This document shows positions 35,471 to 43,864 of a stretch of 64,000 nt of DNA, in pieces (the first letter of the stretch is position 1; each line of letters starts with the position of its first letter). The stretch lies in NCBI RefSeq assembly GCF_900102875.1, contig NZ_FNGH01000001.1, positions 152,993 through 216,992 on the forward strand, read 5' to 3'. The notes beneath the pieces were generated by a model. It saw nothing but the letters and a program-made list of their open reading frames with translations. It was not told the origin of the DNA and made no database searches. This stretch comes from Franzmannia pantelleriensis. GTDB taxonomy: Bacteria; Pseudomonadota; Gammaproteobacteria; Pseudomonadales; Halomonadaceae. The translations under genes and the position numbers were made by a program.

Positions 35471-37507
35471 TTAGACATGGTGCCGCTTGCGTCGGGTGAT
35501 CCAGCGGCGGTCGATGAAACGCTCGCCGTTCTCGAAGGCCTCCAGGCGGGCCTCTAGATAGAACCACTCAGCATCGCAGCGCAGCTCGGCCCAGGTGGTG
35601 GTGTGGGCTTGCCAGTCATCGCGCTTGAAGTGCTGGGTCCAGCTCTTGCTCATCCGCGCCGTGTCCGGGCGGCGCGGGTCGATGTGGTAGTGTTCATCGG
35701 CGCTGGCGGTGTTGATCAGGCCGTGGTCGTAGGCGACCTCGCCAAAGTCATCGACGATCTCGTGGCGGGTGTGTCCGTCGGCGAGGGCATGAACCACATC
35801 GCGACGATGGCTGCCTTGACGCGTCTGTCGGCTCTGTGGGGGCCCGGAATGCTCGGCTGGCGCAAAGTGCACGGGCATCTCGATCGCAGGTGAGCGGCGT
35901 TCGGGCACATGCAGCGCTGATGCGCCGGGATAGAGCGTCAGGGTAACCGGGCGCGGGCTGGGCCAGATCAGCGGCCAATAGTCGGTGGTGACCGAGACGC
36001 GCAGGCGATGGCCGGGCGTTAGCCGGTGGCAGGCCTGGTTGAGCGCTACTTCGACATCCATCGCGGTATGGCAGGGCACCGCCTCGGGCTCGCTGTGGCT
36101 GCGGCGATGGCAGAGGTTGAGTACACCGTAGCTGATGCGCTGCGAGACGCCTGTCGGTGAGACGTCGCAGAGTCTGACGATGAGGTTGGCCTGGGGCTGG
36201 TCGACGCTGACGCGCAGCTTGAGGCGTGGTCGGCCCAGCAGGGTCATGGCCTCGGCCAGCGGTGGTGTGTCGAAGATCAGCGAGTGGGCATCGTCCTGGC
36301 GCTGATCGCCGGCGATTTCCGGCCCGCTGCAGTGGGGAATGTACTCGCCACACTGGCGGCCGTTGTCGGCCGGGGCGCTCAGCGTCAGCGTTGCCGGCGG
36401 CGCCTCATCGGGTGGCGCGGCGTGGAGGCTGGCGTTGCCCAGGGTGTACGTCGTATCGGCCACGTTGGGTGTTGGCCAGCTGGATTCGCCCAGCCAGTGT
36501 CCCGGGGTGTGCAGGCTATTGGGGTTTGCGTCGGAAAATTGCTGGCAATAGACCCGATAGCGAGGCTCATCCATGATGCCGCTGTCCTGGCCTTTCAGCC
36601 AGTGATCCCACCAGCGCAGGGCTTCCTGTAGAAAGCCGATGGTCGGGCCGGGCATGGCGACATGCGGATAGGCATGTGGCCAGGGACCCACGATGCCGAG
36701 GCGTGGGCCGCTGGCGTGCTCCATCAGCTCGGCCACGAAGTTGACGTAGGCATCGGCCCAGCCCGTGACGGCCATGATCGGCGTCTCGAGGCGGCGATAA
36801 TCTTCACACACAGAGCCGTGCTGCCAGTAGGCGTCGCGGGTCTGATGCGCAAACCAGTTTTCGGCAACGAAGGGCTGGTGCGCCAGACGATGTCGCCACT
36901 GTTCCCGCCAGTCGTCGCGCAACGCGGGGTCGGGCGGCCGTGACATGAACGACAGCGAGGTGGCGGCCCAGCCGAAGTTCTCGTTGAGTATGCAGCCGCC
37001 CTTGTAGTGTACGTCGTCATGGTAGCGATCGACGGTGGCGCCCACGGCAATGATGGCCTTGAGGGCGGGTGGTTGGCGTGACGCCACCTGCAGCGAATTG
37101 AAGCCCCCCCAGGAGATGCCCATCATCCCTACCTGGCCGCTGCACCAGGGCTGCTCGGCGATCCAGGCGATCGCGGCGATGATGTCGTCCTGCTCCTGGG
37201 GCAGGTATTCATCCTCGAGCACGCCATCGGATTCGCCGCTGCCGCGCAGATCGATCCGCAGCGCCGCATAGCCGTGACCGGCGAAATAGGGGTGCGTGCG
37301 TTCATCGTCGATGCTGGTGGCATCACGCTTGCGATAGGGAATGCATTCGATGATGGCCGGTACCGGTGGGCCCTCGCTGGGACGCCATACGCGTGCTGCC
37401 AAGCGTGTGCCGTCGGGGAGGGGGATCCACAGGTTGGGCGTTTCGGTAATCGGCTGGGGGAATTCGTGTACTGCGCGGCTATCGGGTTGTGCACCGCTGG
37501 GGAACAT
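35471..37507 (-). CDS. CocE/NonD family hydrolase (X-Pro dipeptidyl-peptidase S15 type)
   Basis: A 678-residue serine hydrolase. The alpha/beta-hydrolase domain has the nucleophile Ser132 in GISWGGF, preceded by RIDLRGSGES. The C-terminal jelly-roll domain (about 360-560) is typical of CocE/X-Pro peptidases, with segments such as RISYGVLNLCHR and TPGHRLRVSVTTDYWP. A further 100-residue C-terminal part, rich in His and acidic residues, matches the extended NonD-type hydrolases. No signal peptide is seen. It probably cleaves an ester or peptide amide; the substrate is unknown. Confidence 0.87.
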   Translation of the reverse strand: MFPSGAQPDSRAVHEFPQPITETPNLWIPLPDGTRLAARVWRPSEGPPVPAIIECIPYRKRDATSIDDERTHPYFAGHGYAALRIDLRGSGESDGVLEDEYLPQEQDDIIAAIAWIAEQPWCSGQVGMMGISWGGFNSLQVASRQPPALKAIIAVGATVDRYHDDVHYKGGCILNENFGWAATSLSFMSRPPDPALRDDWREQWRHRLAHQPFVAENWFAHQTRDAYWQHGSVCEDYRRLETPIMAVTGWADAYVNFVAELMEHASGPRLGIVGPWPHAYPHVAMPGPTIGFLQEALRWWDHWLKGQDSGIMDEPRYRVYCQQFSDANPNSLHTPGHWLGESSWPTPNVADTTYTLGNASLHAAPPDEAPPATLTLSAPADNGRQCGEYIPHCSGPEIAGDQRQDDAHSLIFDTPPLAEAMTLLGRPRLKLRVSVDQPQANLIVRLCDVSPTGVSQRISYGVLNLCHRRSHSEPEAVPCHTAMDVEVALNQACHRLTPGHRLRVSVTTDYWPLIWPSPRPVTLTLYPGASALHVPERRSPAIEMPVHFAPAEHSGPPQSRQTRQGSHRRDVVHALADGHTRHEIVDDFGEVAYDHGLINTASADEHYHIDPRRPDTARMSKSWTQHFKRDDWQAHTTTWAELRCDAEWFYLEARLEAFENGERFIDRRWITRRKRHHV

Positions 37508-37583
37508 AGCGTGATGACTCTTGGCCGTGGCTGATGGTCAGGGGGCGGTGCGTGTAGCAGCGCCCCCGGGCATGGGGTGATGA

Positions 37584-38474
37584 TTAGTCGATAAGACCAT
37601 GTTCAGCCAGGTAGCTGGCCGCCACGCGCTCGATTTCCTCACCCTCGACATCGACACGACTGTTGAGCTCGATGAGCAGGTCATCGTTGAGCGTCGCGGC
37701 CATGGCGTTGAGCAGTCCCTCCAGTTCGGGATATTCGGCTAGTGTGTCTTCACGGACCACCGGCGCCAGGGCATAGACGGGGAAGAACGCCTGGTCGTCT
37801 TCGAGTACGCGGAAATTGAAGGCACCATTCCGGCCGTCGGTGGCGAATACCAGCGCCACGTCAGCGTTTCCATCGCGCAGGGCGTTGTAGGTGAGGCCTG
37901 AGTCCATGCGTCTGACGCGGTTGCGCGGAAACTCGAAGCCATACGCTTCCTGTAGCGGTCGCAGGCCATCATCACGTGCATAGAATTCGGCATTCGAGGC
38001 GAGCACGAGTTCTTCACCGGCATTCAGTGCATCGGCCAGGTCGCTCATGGTCGCGATGCCGCGGCTCTCGGCGTCATCTTCGCGCATCGCCAGGGCGTAG
38101 GTGTTATTGGTATCGGTAGGGTCGAGCCATACCAATCCCTTCTCGGCGTCCAGCTCCTTGGCGATGCGGTACGTTTCCTCGGCGTTTTCGGGCTGGGGTT
38201 GGTCGTTGAAAAGAATCACCGAGTTGCCGGTGTATTCCCAGTACAGATCGACCTGCCCATTCTCCTGGGCCTGGCGTAGCACGCTGGTGCCGAGCCCCTC
38301 GCGCTGGTCGATCTCATAGCCGTGGTGCTCGAGGTACTGCGTGGTGGCGGAGGTGAGCAGCAAGTGTTCGGTATAATTGAGGCCGCCGACCACGATGTCA
38401 TTGGCATGGGCTTGGCCCAATGAGGCGGTGATAGCGATCGTTGAAGCCAGTAACGTGTTCGAAATGCGTTGCAT
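37584..38474 (-). CDS. Glycine betaine-type ABC transporter substrate-binding protein (OsmF/YehZ-like)
   Basis: A periplasmic binding protein of 296 residues with a signal peptide ending near GQAHA-ND. The opening IVVGGLNYTEHLLLTSATTQYL and the motif DLYWEYTGNSV place it in the OsmF/YehZ/OpuCC branch of quaternary-ammonium binding proteins. The ATG at 38474 sits 7 nt after GGGGA; an ATG two codons upstream (38480) is too close to that site. No permease or ATPase gene is nearby. It is the second orphan betaine-type receptor in the window. Confidence 0.88.
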   Translation of the reverse strand: MQRISNTLLASTIAITASLGQAHANDIVVGGLNYTEHLLLTSATTQYLEHHGYEIDQREGLGTSVLRQAQENGQVDLYWEYTGNSVILFNDQPQPENAEETYRIAKELDAEKGLVWLDPTDTNNTYALAMREDDAESRGIATMSDLADALNAGEELVLASNAEFYARDDGLRPLQEAYGFEFPRNRVRRMDSGLTYNALRDGNADVALVFATDGRNGAFNFRVLEDDQAFFPVYALAPVVREDTLAEYPELEGLLNAMAATLNDDLLIELNSRVDVEGEEIERVAASYLAEHGLID

Positions 38475-38732
38475 TGTCATGTCCCCAGCGGTGTGGTTGT
38501 TAGCTGTAAGACGATCGTAGCATGGTGACTGCTGCAGGCGGATGAGCATCTGAAATGCCTGCGATTGCCATCGTTACTGGTTGATCTCGGACCTCGTCCG
38601 GCCGGCGAGGTCGTGCCCAACGTCAGAGTAGCCGCGTGAATAGCGGCTTTTCTGCGCTTTGGCGGATTGCGCGATAGGTATCATGGCAACTTGAACGACG
38701 TCTCTCTTGAGTCATCTACTACGGGCGAGCGC

Positions 38733-39581
38733 ATGAATCCTTCCACGCTTATCGGCATCGCCGCCAGTATCTTGATGCTGGCCAGTGTCCTCCTGCTGAG
38801 CGCCGAGTCGGCGGCCAGCTTTATCAACCTGCCGGGGTTGGCCATCGTGTTGACCGGCACCCTGGCAGCGACGTTCATCAGCTACCCGCTCAAGGAAGTG
38901 GTGCGGGTCGTGCGGCTGGTGGCGCTGGTGTTTCGGCGCGAGAACAGCCGCGTGCAGGAGGATGTCCAAGAGCTGGTGCGGCTGTCACGGTTGTGGTTCA
39001 AGGGCGATATCCATGCCGTGGAACGGGCCCTGGAGAGCGACGTTCGCAACCCCTTCCTGCGTACCGGTGTGCAACTCGTGATCGACAATACCCGCGAGGA
39101 GGAGATCCTCGACCTGCTGCGCTGGCGGGTGGCACGCATGAAGGCCCGCGAGCGGGCGGAGGCGCAGATCTTTCGCACCATGGCGCTCTACGCGCCGGCC
39201 TTCGGCATGATCGGCACCCTGGTGGGGCTGGTCAACATGCTCGAGGTGATGGATACCGATCAGATCGGGGTGATCGGTGAGAAGATGGCGGTGGCCCTGC
39301 TGACCACCTTCTATGGCATCGTGCTGGCCAACCTGGTGTTCAAGCCGATTGCGGTGAAGCTCGAGCGTCGCACCGAAGAGCGCCTGATCGCCATGAACAT
39401 GGTGCTCGAAGGCGTATCGTTGATGTCCCGCCGCCGGCTGCCGTCGTTCATCGAGGAGACGCTCAAGTCGTTCATGGCCAATCACCACGATGAGCTGCGT
39501 GATGATGAGGTGCTCGACGAACCGATGGAGAAGACCGGTCGACGCCTGACCTTCGCCCTGAGGCCTCGCAAGCATGCCTAA
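38733..39581 (+). CDS. Flagellar motor stator protein MotA/PomA/MotC family
   Basis: A stator ion-channel subunit of 282 residues. Two N-terminal membrane helices (about 5-50) and two later ones (about 150-210, including YAPAFGMIGTLVGLVNMLEVM and LLTTFYGIVLANLVFKP) follow the MotA plan, with a cytoplasmic loop between. It overlaps the next gene by 8 bp. The layout resembles PomA/MotC more than E. coli MotA, which is encoded at 63193. The start is the ATG of MNPSTLIG; upstream in-frame codons are not membrane-like. Confidence 0.9.
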   Translation: MNPSTLIGIAASILMLASVLLLSAESAASFINLPGLAIVLTGTLAATFISYPLKEVVRVVRLVALVFRRENSRVQEDVQELVRLSRLWFKGDIHAVERALESDVRNPFLRTGVQLVIDNTREEEILDLLRWRVARMKARERAEAQIFRTMALYAPAFGMIGTLVGLVNMLEVMDTDQIGVIGEKMAVALLTTFYGIVLANLVFKPIAVKLERRTEERLIAMNMVLEGVSLMSRRRLPSFIEETLKSFMANHHDELRDDEVLDEPMEKTGRRLTFALRPRKHA

Positions 39582-40569
39582 GGCCTCACGCTATGATGCG
39601 CTGCTCGAGGACGGCGGCGATAGTGAGTCGAGCAGCGGCTGGATGGTCAGCTATATCGATGTAATGACGCTGCTGGTGGCGCTGTTCGTGCTGCTGTTTG
39701 CCCTGTCGTTCCGCTTCGGCGACAGCGACGCCGAGGCTGATCCGGTGACACTGTATACCGAGCTAGACGCCCAGCCGGCCTCGGCCATCGGTGTGCCGCT
39801 CCCCGAGGCGATGGTCGCCGCGATGCCGGCTCAGCGTCCCTATTTGAACGGTGCTGTGTCCAGCGTTGACCCTGCGGCAGTGGTCGTGGCCTTGGGCGTG
39901 GCGCGCCGCGCAGAACCCGTCCCCGAGCCGCCGACGCCAGCCAGGCCGTTTCCGGCCGAACCGATGATGGCCGATTGGCAGCCGCCGTCATCGCAACCGA
40001 CACCGCACGTGGTGGCGGCTAACGGCGCCAATCTGGATGTTCCCCTCGACGAGATGGTGGTGGTTGTCACAGATACCGCGCCGGAACGCTCTCGCGAGGT
40101 TGATCCCGAGGCGGTGGCGGTGGCCACGACGCTGGCCGAAACCCTCGAACAGCGCCTTGCCGAGGCGCCGCATCTGCCCGATCTCGATGGGGTGGAGGTC
40201 TCCCGAGTGGCCGAGGGCATCAGCCTGCGGGTTGAGGACAACCTGTTGTTCTCCACCGCCGAGGCGGAATTGACCGGTGGCGGTCGCGATGTCATCGAAA
40301 GCCTGGTGGCGCTGATCCAGCGTCACGAAGGCGATGTCTCGGTGGAGGGGCATACCGATAGTCGGCCGATCAACACGCCGCAGTTTCCCTCCAACTGGGA
40401 GCTATCCAGCGCGCGGGCCACGGCAATCCTGCGCTATCTGGCGGACGAAGGGGTATCGCCCTCGCGGCTACGGGCAGTGGGCTTCGGCGATACGCGTCCG
40501 TTGGCCAGCAACAACTCAACCGAGGGGCGCGCCAAGAACCGCCGTGTCGAGGTGATCATTCATCTATGA
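39574..40569 (+). CDS. Flagellar motor stator protein MotB/MotD family (OmpA-like)
   Basis: The peptidoglycan-anchored stator partner, 331 residues. A single membrane helix near residues 24-45 carries the ion-binding Asp in SYIDVMTLLVALFVLLFALS. A long Pro/Ala-rich periplasmic linker (about 50-200) precedes an OmpA-like domain (about 215-331) with VEGHTDSRPI and GFGDTRPLASN. It overlaps the motA-like gene by 8 bp, so both subunits are made together. The linker is longer than in E. coli MotB. Confidence 0.9.
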   Translation: MPKASRYDALLEDGGDSESSSGWMVSYIDVMTLLVALFVLLFALSFRFGDSDAEADPVTLYTELDAQPASAIGVPLPEAMVAAMPAQRPYLNGAVSSVDPAAVVVALGVARRAEPVPEPPTPARPFPAEPMMADWQPPSSQPTPHVVAANGANLDVPLDEMVVVVTDTAPERSREVDPEAVAVATTLAETLEQRLAEAPHLPDLDGVEVSRVAEGISLRVEDNLLFSTAEAELTGGGRDVIESLVALIQRHEGDVSVEGHTDSRPINTPQFPSNWELSSARATAILRYLADEGVSPSRLRAVGFGDTRPLASNNSTEGRAKNRRVEVIIHL

Positions 40570-40605
40570 GGGGTGGCAAGTATGGCGCCAAGGGCAATAT
40601 AAGAA

Positions 40606-40730
40606 GCGGCGTTAGCCGTGATGGATTGGTCGGGCAGCGCTGCGCGCTGCATCGCGAATGAATTCGCTCCTACACTGGGGCTAGCGCGAAGGTTAGTGTA
40701 GGAGCGGCTTCAGCCGCGATGGGGGGGTAG
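40606..40730. repeat. REP cluster (three units)
   Basis: At least three REP-like units lie here. The first is a degenerate unit (GAAGCGGCGTTAGCCGTGATGG), noted here as 40611-40632. The second is an inverted unit ending TTCGCTCCTAC. The third is a well-formed unit GTAGGAGCGGCTTCAGCCGC followed by GATGGGG. The first pair encloses GGCAGCGCTGCGCGCTGCA, nearly identical to the spacer of the pair at 24-110. The cluster lies between convergent genes. Confidence 0.75.
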
Positions 40731-40742
40731 GTAAGTGAGTGA

Positions 40743-41369
40743 CTAGAAGTGGTAGGCAATCTTGGCGGTGGTGAGGTTGAGGTGCTCCAGGCGCGGCGCG
40801 TCGATGCGCTCATACTGCAGATGCGCGACGGTACGCGGCGTGAAAGTCAGGCGCGCGCCGAAGCCGTGGATCTGGGCAGTGCCGCCCATGGCCATGTCGA
40901 CTTCCTGTGCGTCGCTGCCGGCCAGGGTGGTTTCGAGATCACCGCTCCAATCGGCAAGGCCGGATTTGGCGAACAGGCTGAACCTGCCCAGGTGCAGCCC
41001 AGCCGTTACCGCGCCCTGCAGGCTGGTGGTGTTGAGCAGTACCGACTCATTCTCTATGGCGGTGGGTGTCTCATCGGTGACCAGGTAGGTGACTTCGGCG
41101 CCGACGCCTATCCGTGGCAGCCTGGGCAGCAGGTAGCCCGCCAGCAGGCGAAAGCCGGAAGTGGCGCCGTCGGGCATCGCCAGCTCGGCACCTTCCAGCA
41201 CCACGCCGTTATCCAAGGTAGCGAGTTCGGTGAAATCGCCACTGTACTGGATAGGCATGTCGCCTTGAGTGGGCATGGCGTCATCGTCGGCCAGCGCGAC
41301 ACCCATGGCCAAGGCCATGCTGGGTATCAGCGCGTAGCGGATAAGGTGGCGACGATGCAGAGCATTCAT
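40743..41369 (-). CDS. Outer-membrane beta-barrel protein (YfaZ/OmpW-like size class)
   Basis: A 208-residue exported protein. The signal peptide ends near VALA-DDD. The mature part shows alternating hydrophobic strands, for example GFRLLAGYLLPRLPRIGVGAEVTYLV, with an aromatic C-terminal residue (AKIAYHF), the hallmark of outer-membrane barrels. I cannot assign it to a specific family. A plus-strand open frame of the same length lies exactly opposite and is a shadow. Confidence 0.8.
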   Translation of the reverse strand: MNALHRRHLIRYALIPSMALAMGVALADDDAMPTQGDMPIQYSGDFTELATLDNGVVLEGAELAMPDGATSGFRLLAGYLLPRLPRIGVGAEVTYLVTDETPTAIENESVLLNTTSLQGAVTAGLHLGRFSLFAKSGLADWSGDLETTLAGSDAQEVDMAMGGTAQIHGFGARLTFTPRTVAHLQYERIDAPRLEHLNLTTAKIAYHF

Positions 41370-41463
41370 GGATAACTCAATCTGGCTGTGGCGGGTCGCA
41401 AGGTGGCGACACAGTGCTACTACCTTAGTCGTTTTCAGACATCCCTGCCAACCGCCGCCACCC

Positions 41464-41874
41464 TCAGCGAGACCTCAGGCGGAACATCAGGTACTTGATC
41501 AACAGCGTCAAGGCGAAGACCAGCCAACCTGAGGTCGCCAGGACGTTATACATCAGCATCTTCTGCTGGCCGCTGAGCGGTGTCAGCAGGCTCTCGATCA
41601 GTACGCCGAAGAATAGCGCCAGCAGCAGCGGCAGCGCAATGATATGCATCAGCATTTCAGTGCGCCGCCGACGGATACGGTAGCGCTGTAGCGTGAGGCG
41701 AAACGGCCGATGCGCCCAGCAGACGAACACCAGGGTGCCGGCGATGCTGAGCATGGCGACGCTGGGCAGCGGTTCGCCAATCGCCGCCGAATAGCTGGCC
41801 GACCATGCCAGCAGCAGCCAGATGGCGCCCTCGAGCAGGGCCACGAAGTCGCCCGATGTGCGTACCGCTAACAT
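41464..41874 (-). CDS. Small integral membrane protein of unknown function
   Basis: A 136-residue protein with four hydrophobic segments (about 10-30, 38-55, 75-95 and 110-130) separated by a strongly basic loop (HRPFRLTLQRYRIRRRR). I recognise no family. It sits between the outer-membrane protein and the EamA transporter on the same strand. The codon pattern suits a real gene. Confidence 0.65.
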   Translation of the reverse strand: MLAVRTSGDFVALLEGAIWLLLAWSASYSAAIGEPLPSVAMLSIAGTLVFVCWAHRPFRLTLQRYRIRRRRTEMLMHIIALPLLLALFFGVLIESLLTPLSGQQKMLMYNVLATSGWLVFALTLLIKYLMFRLRSR

Positions 41875-41912
41875 TCTTGTGTCCTGTGCTCGCTCATAGT
41901 TACCAGCCTATC

Positions 41913-42815
41913 TCATATTGCCGGGCGTTTATGCCATAACCGACGTATCCAGTGCCAGCGATTGATCAACAGCGCGGTAAAGATAAGCGCACAGCCTAGC
42001 CACTGCAGCGGGCTCATGGTTTCGCCAAACCATAGCGCGGCCAGCAGTGCGGTCCAGATCGCTTCGAGCATCATGATCACTGCACCGTTACTGGAGCTGG
42101 TAAGCCGTTGAGCATAAAGCTGCACCCAGAAGCGCATCACGCTGGCGATGATCACGCTAGCCAATAGCCAGCCAAGGGTGGGGGAGGTCACGGCACTCGG
42201 CCAGGGTTCGCTGAGCGCTGACATCAACGTCATACCGATGCCTAGCACCATCATTTGAATGATCGTGAAAGGTAGCGGTGGGACTCGTTTGACGACCTGG
42301 CTATTGACGTTGAACAGCAGCGCGAACAGCGTTGCCGAGGTCAAGAACAGCCATTGGCTGGGTTCAACGCGAAAGCCGTTGTTAAGCGATAGACAGGCAA
42401 AGCCGAGTATCGCCACGGGCAGCGCCAGCCAAGTGGCGGGGGATGGGCGGTCGCCAAACAGGAAACGTGCCATGAACGGCACCATCAGGATCCATAGGCT
42501 GTTGATGAAGGCGCTTTCGCCGAGGTGCCGAGAAGCATCTACCCCCAGCACCCAAAGGGTGATTGCGCCAATGAATAGCCCGCCTACCGCGCATGATTGG
42601 CGCCACTGGCCAGCATCAAGGGCAAGCATGGAGCGCCAGCCCACGGCGCCTAGCAGCAGGGCAGCGAGTAGAAAGCGTGTGCCGATGAACAGCAGTGGCG
42701 GCAGTCCTTCGAGGGCTTCTTTTGAGAAGATCCAGCCGGCCGCGGCCATCAGGGTGACCGAGAGCAGCAATGCGTCGGCCTTGAGCGAAGGGCGAGCGGC
42801 GACGGAGGCGGGCAT
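41913..42815 (-). CDS. EamA/DMT family transporter
   Basis: A drug/metabolite-transporter-superfamily protein of 300 residues with ten hydrophobic segments in two EamA repeats. Typical parts are GWIFSKEALEGLPPLLFIGTRF in the first repeat and LTSSSNGAVIMMLEAIWTALLAALWFGE in the second. Such proteins export or import small metabolites; substrate unknown. It is divergent from the CsgD-like regulator across a 325-bp AT-rich region. Confidence 0.87.
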   Translation of the reverse strand: MPASVAARPSLKADALLLSVTLMAAAGWIFSKEALEGLPPLLFIGTRFLLAALLLGAVGWRSMLALDAGQWRQSCAVGGLFIGAITLWVLGVDASRHLGESAFINSLWILMVPFMARFLFGDRPSPATWLALPVAILGFACLSLNNGFRVEPSQWLFLTSATLFALLFNVNSQVVKRVPPLPFTIIQMMVLGIGMTLMSALSEPWPSAVTSPTLGWLLASVIIASVMRFWVQLYAQRLTSSSNGAVIMMLEAIWTALLAALWFGETMSPLQWLGCALIFTALLINRWHWIRRLWHKRPAI

Positions 42816-43140
42816 CTAGGGGTCCTTGAGAGCAAATCAGCCATGGTAGCAGACATGGGGCAGTAGGAACGCAGGCCCCATAAAGGTGGGTAATACGATA
42901 AAAAAGTATGAGTTTATACTCATTATCATACTTCCAAACATTCTTATATTATAAGTATAAGGTTATGCGTTAACTGTTTGTTTTATATAGAGAGCTGCAG
43001 TAGCGACGTCATTGCATGCATCTTTTTTGTAACCATACTTTACAATGCCGGCTGTGTAAGCCAAGGTTACGGGTAGTCATTCGTTGGTGTTCAAGCCCGC
43101 CACTCCATTGTAGTGGTCATCATTACATAGCCAGGACGGG
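42816..43140. promoter_or_regulatory. AT-rich divergent control region with nested palindromes
   Basis: The 325 bp between the EamA gene (minus) and the CsgD-like gene (plus) are far more AT-rich than their surroundings. Inverted repeats include TGAGT-TTAT-ACTCA (42909-42922) nested inside AAGTATGA ... TCATACTT (42904-42933), and the palindrome CTTATA-T-TATAAG (42943-42955). They look like regulator-binding sites, as expected before a csgD-type gene that integrates many signals. A TACAAT box at 43041-43046 is a possible -10 element. Confidence 0.5.
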
Positions 43141-43836
43141 ATGATGAATAAAATTAATAATACTGTAGTGCTAGTGACCAACCCCAACCCCCAGTCACAT
43201 ATATTCGTCGATTACATGGCAGAACAGTTGGGATGTCATACGGATATCATGTTACCCAGCGATGATCTGTATCAGCACACAGCGGACCGCTGTGTGCTGC
43301 TGATCGACATCGACCATGTGCCTGACCCTCTCGTGCATGATTGGTATGCAATGGCGGTGAATTCGCAGCGATACATGGTTGCAATCATCAACCTTAAAGA
43401 TGAAGAGCATGCTATGGATGTGATAAAAAGTCTTCATGCGCATGGCGTGTTCTATCGCAATAGTTCTTCAAGCTCTATTTGTAAAGGAGTACAGCTATTA
43501 CTGGATGGTGATTTTTGGATGTCAAGACAGCTGATGGCTAATGTCATCGATTATTATCGCCAGCGGAGAGTGAGTACTGCGAGGCCTCCATGTGGTCTAA
43601 CGCACCGTGAGATGGAAATTATGAGCCTAGTGGCGAGGGGATATATTAATTCAGTAATAGCCAATAAGCTTTGCATTACTGAGTGTACGGTAAAGTCGCA
43701 TATTTATAATATATTTAAAAAGATAAAAGTAAGTAATCGTATGCAGGCTGTGAATTGGGCTAATGATAATTTGATACCCACAATGATATTGCGCGGACGT
43801 AATGACAATATGGAGTATGGCGAAAGTCTGCGGTAA
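43141..43836 (+). CDS. CsgD-like LuxR family transcriptional regulator
   Basis: A 231-residue regulator resembling CsgD of enterobacteria. The N-terminal part (about 1-145) is a degenerate receiver-like domain. The C-terminal LuxR helix-turn-helix (about 150-215) reads LTHREMEIMSLVARGYIN, then CTVKSHIYNIFKKIKVSNR, and ends in QAVNWANDNL, nearly as in CsgD. CsgD switches on curli and cellulose; here the neighbouring target is a Fap-type amyloid operon. The gene is AT-rich compared with the window and is followed 28 bp later by a sigma-54 activator gene. The start may be the second ATG at 43144. Confidence 0.87.
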   Translation: MMNKINNTVVLVTNPNPQSHIFVDYMAEQLGCHTDIMLPSDDLYQHTADRCVLLIDIDHVPDPLVHDWYAMAVNSQRYMVAIINLKDEEHAMDVIKSLHAHGVFYRNSSSSSICKGVQLLLDGDFWMSRQLMANVIDYYRQRRVSTARPPCGLTHREMEIMSLVARGYINSVIANKLCITECTVKSHIYNIFKKIKVSNRMQAVNWANDNLIPTMILRGRNDNMEYGESLR

Positions 43837-43864
43837 AGGTTTTGGTCATAAGGGAAGTCATGTG

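Noticed and set aside
38630-38651. Hairpin AGCCGC / GCGGCT followed by TTTT upstream of the second stator genes
   Set aside because: Looks like a small terminator on the plus strand, but no plus-strand gene precedes it; stem is only 6 bp, so not listed as a feature.
40749-41375. 208-codon plus-strand open frame exactly opposite the outer-membrane barrel gene
   Set aside because: The minus strand has a signal peptide and barrel features; the plus-strand product has neither.
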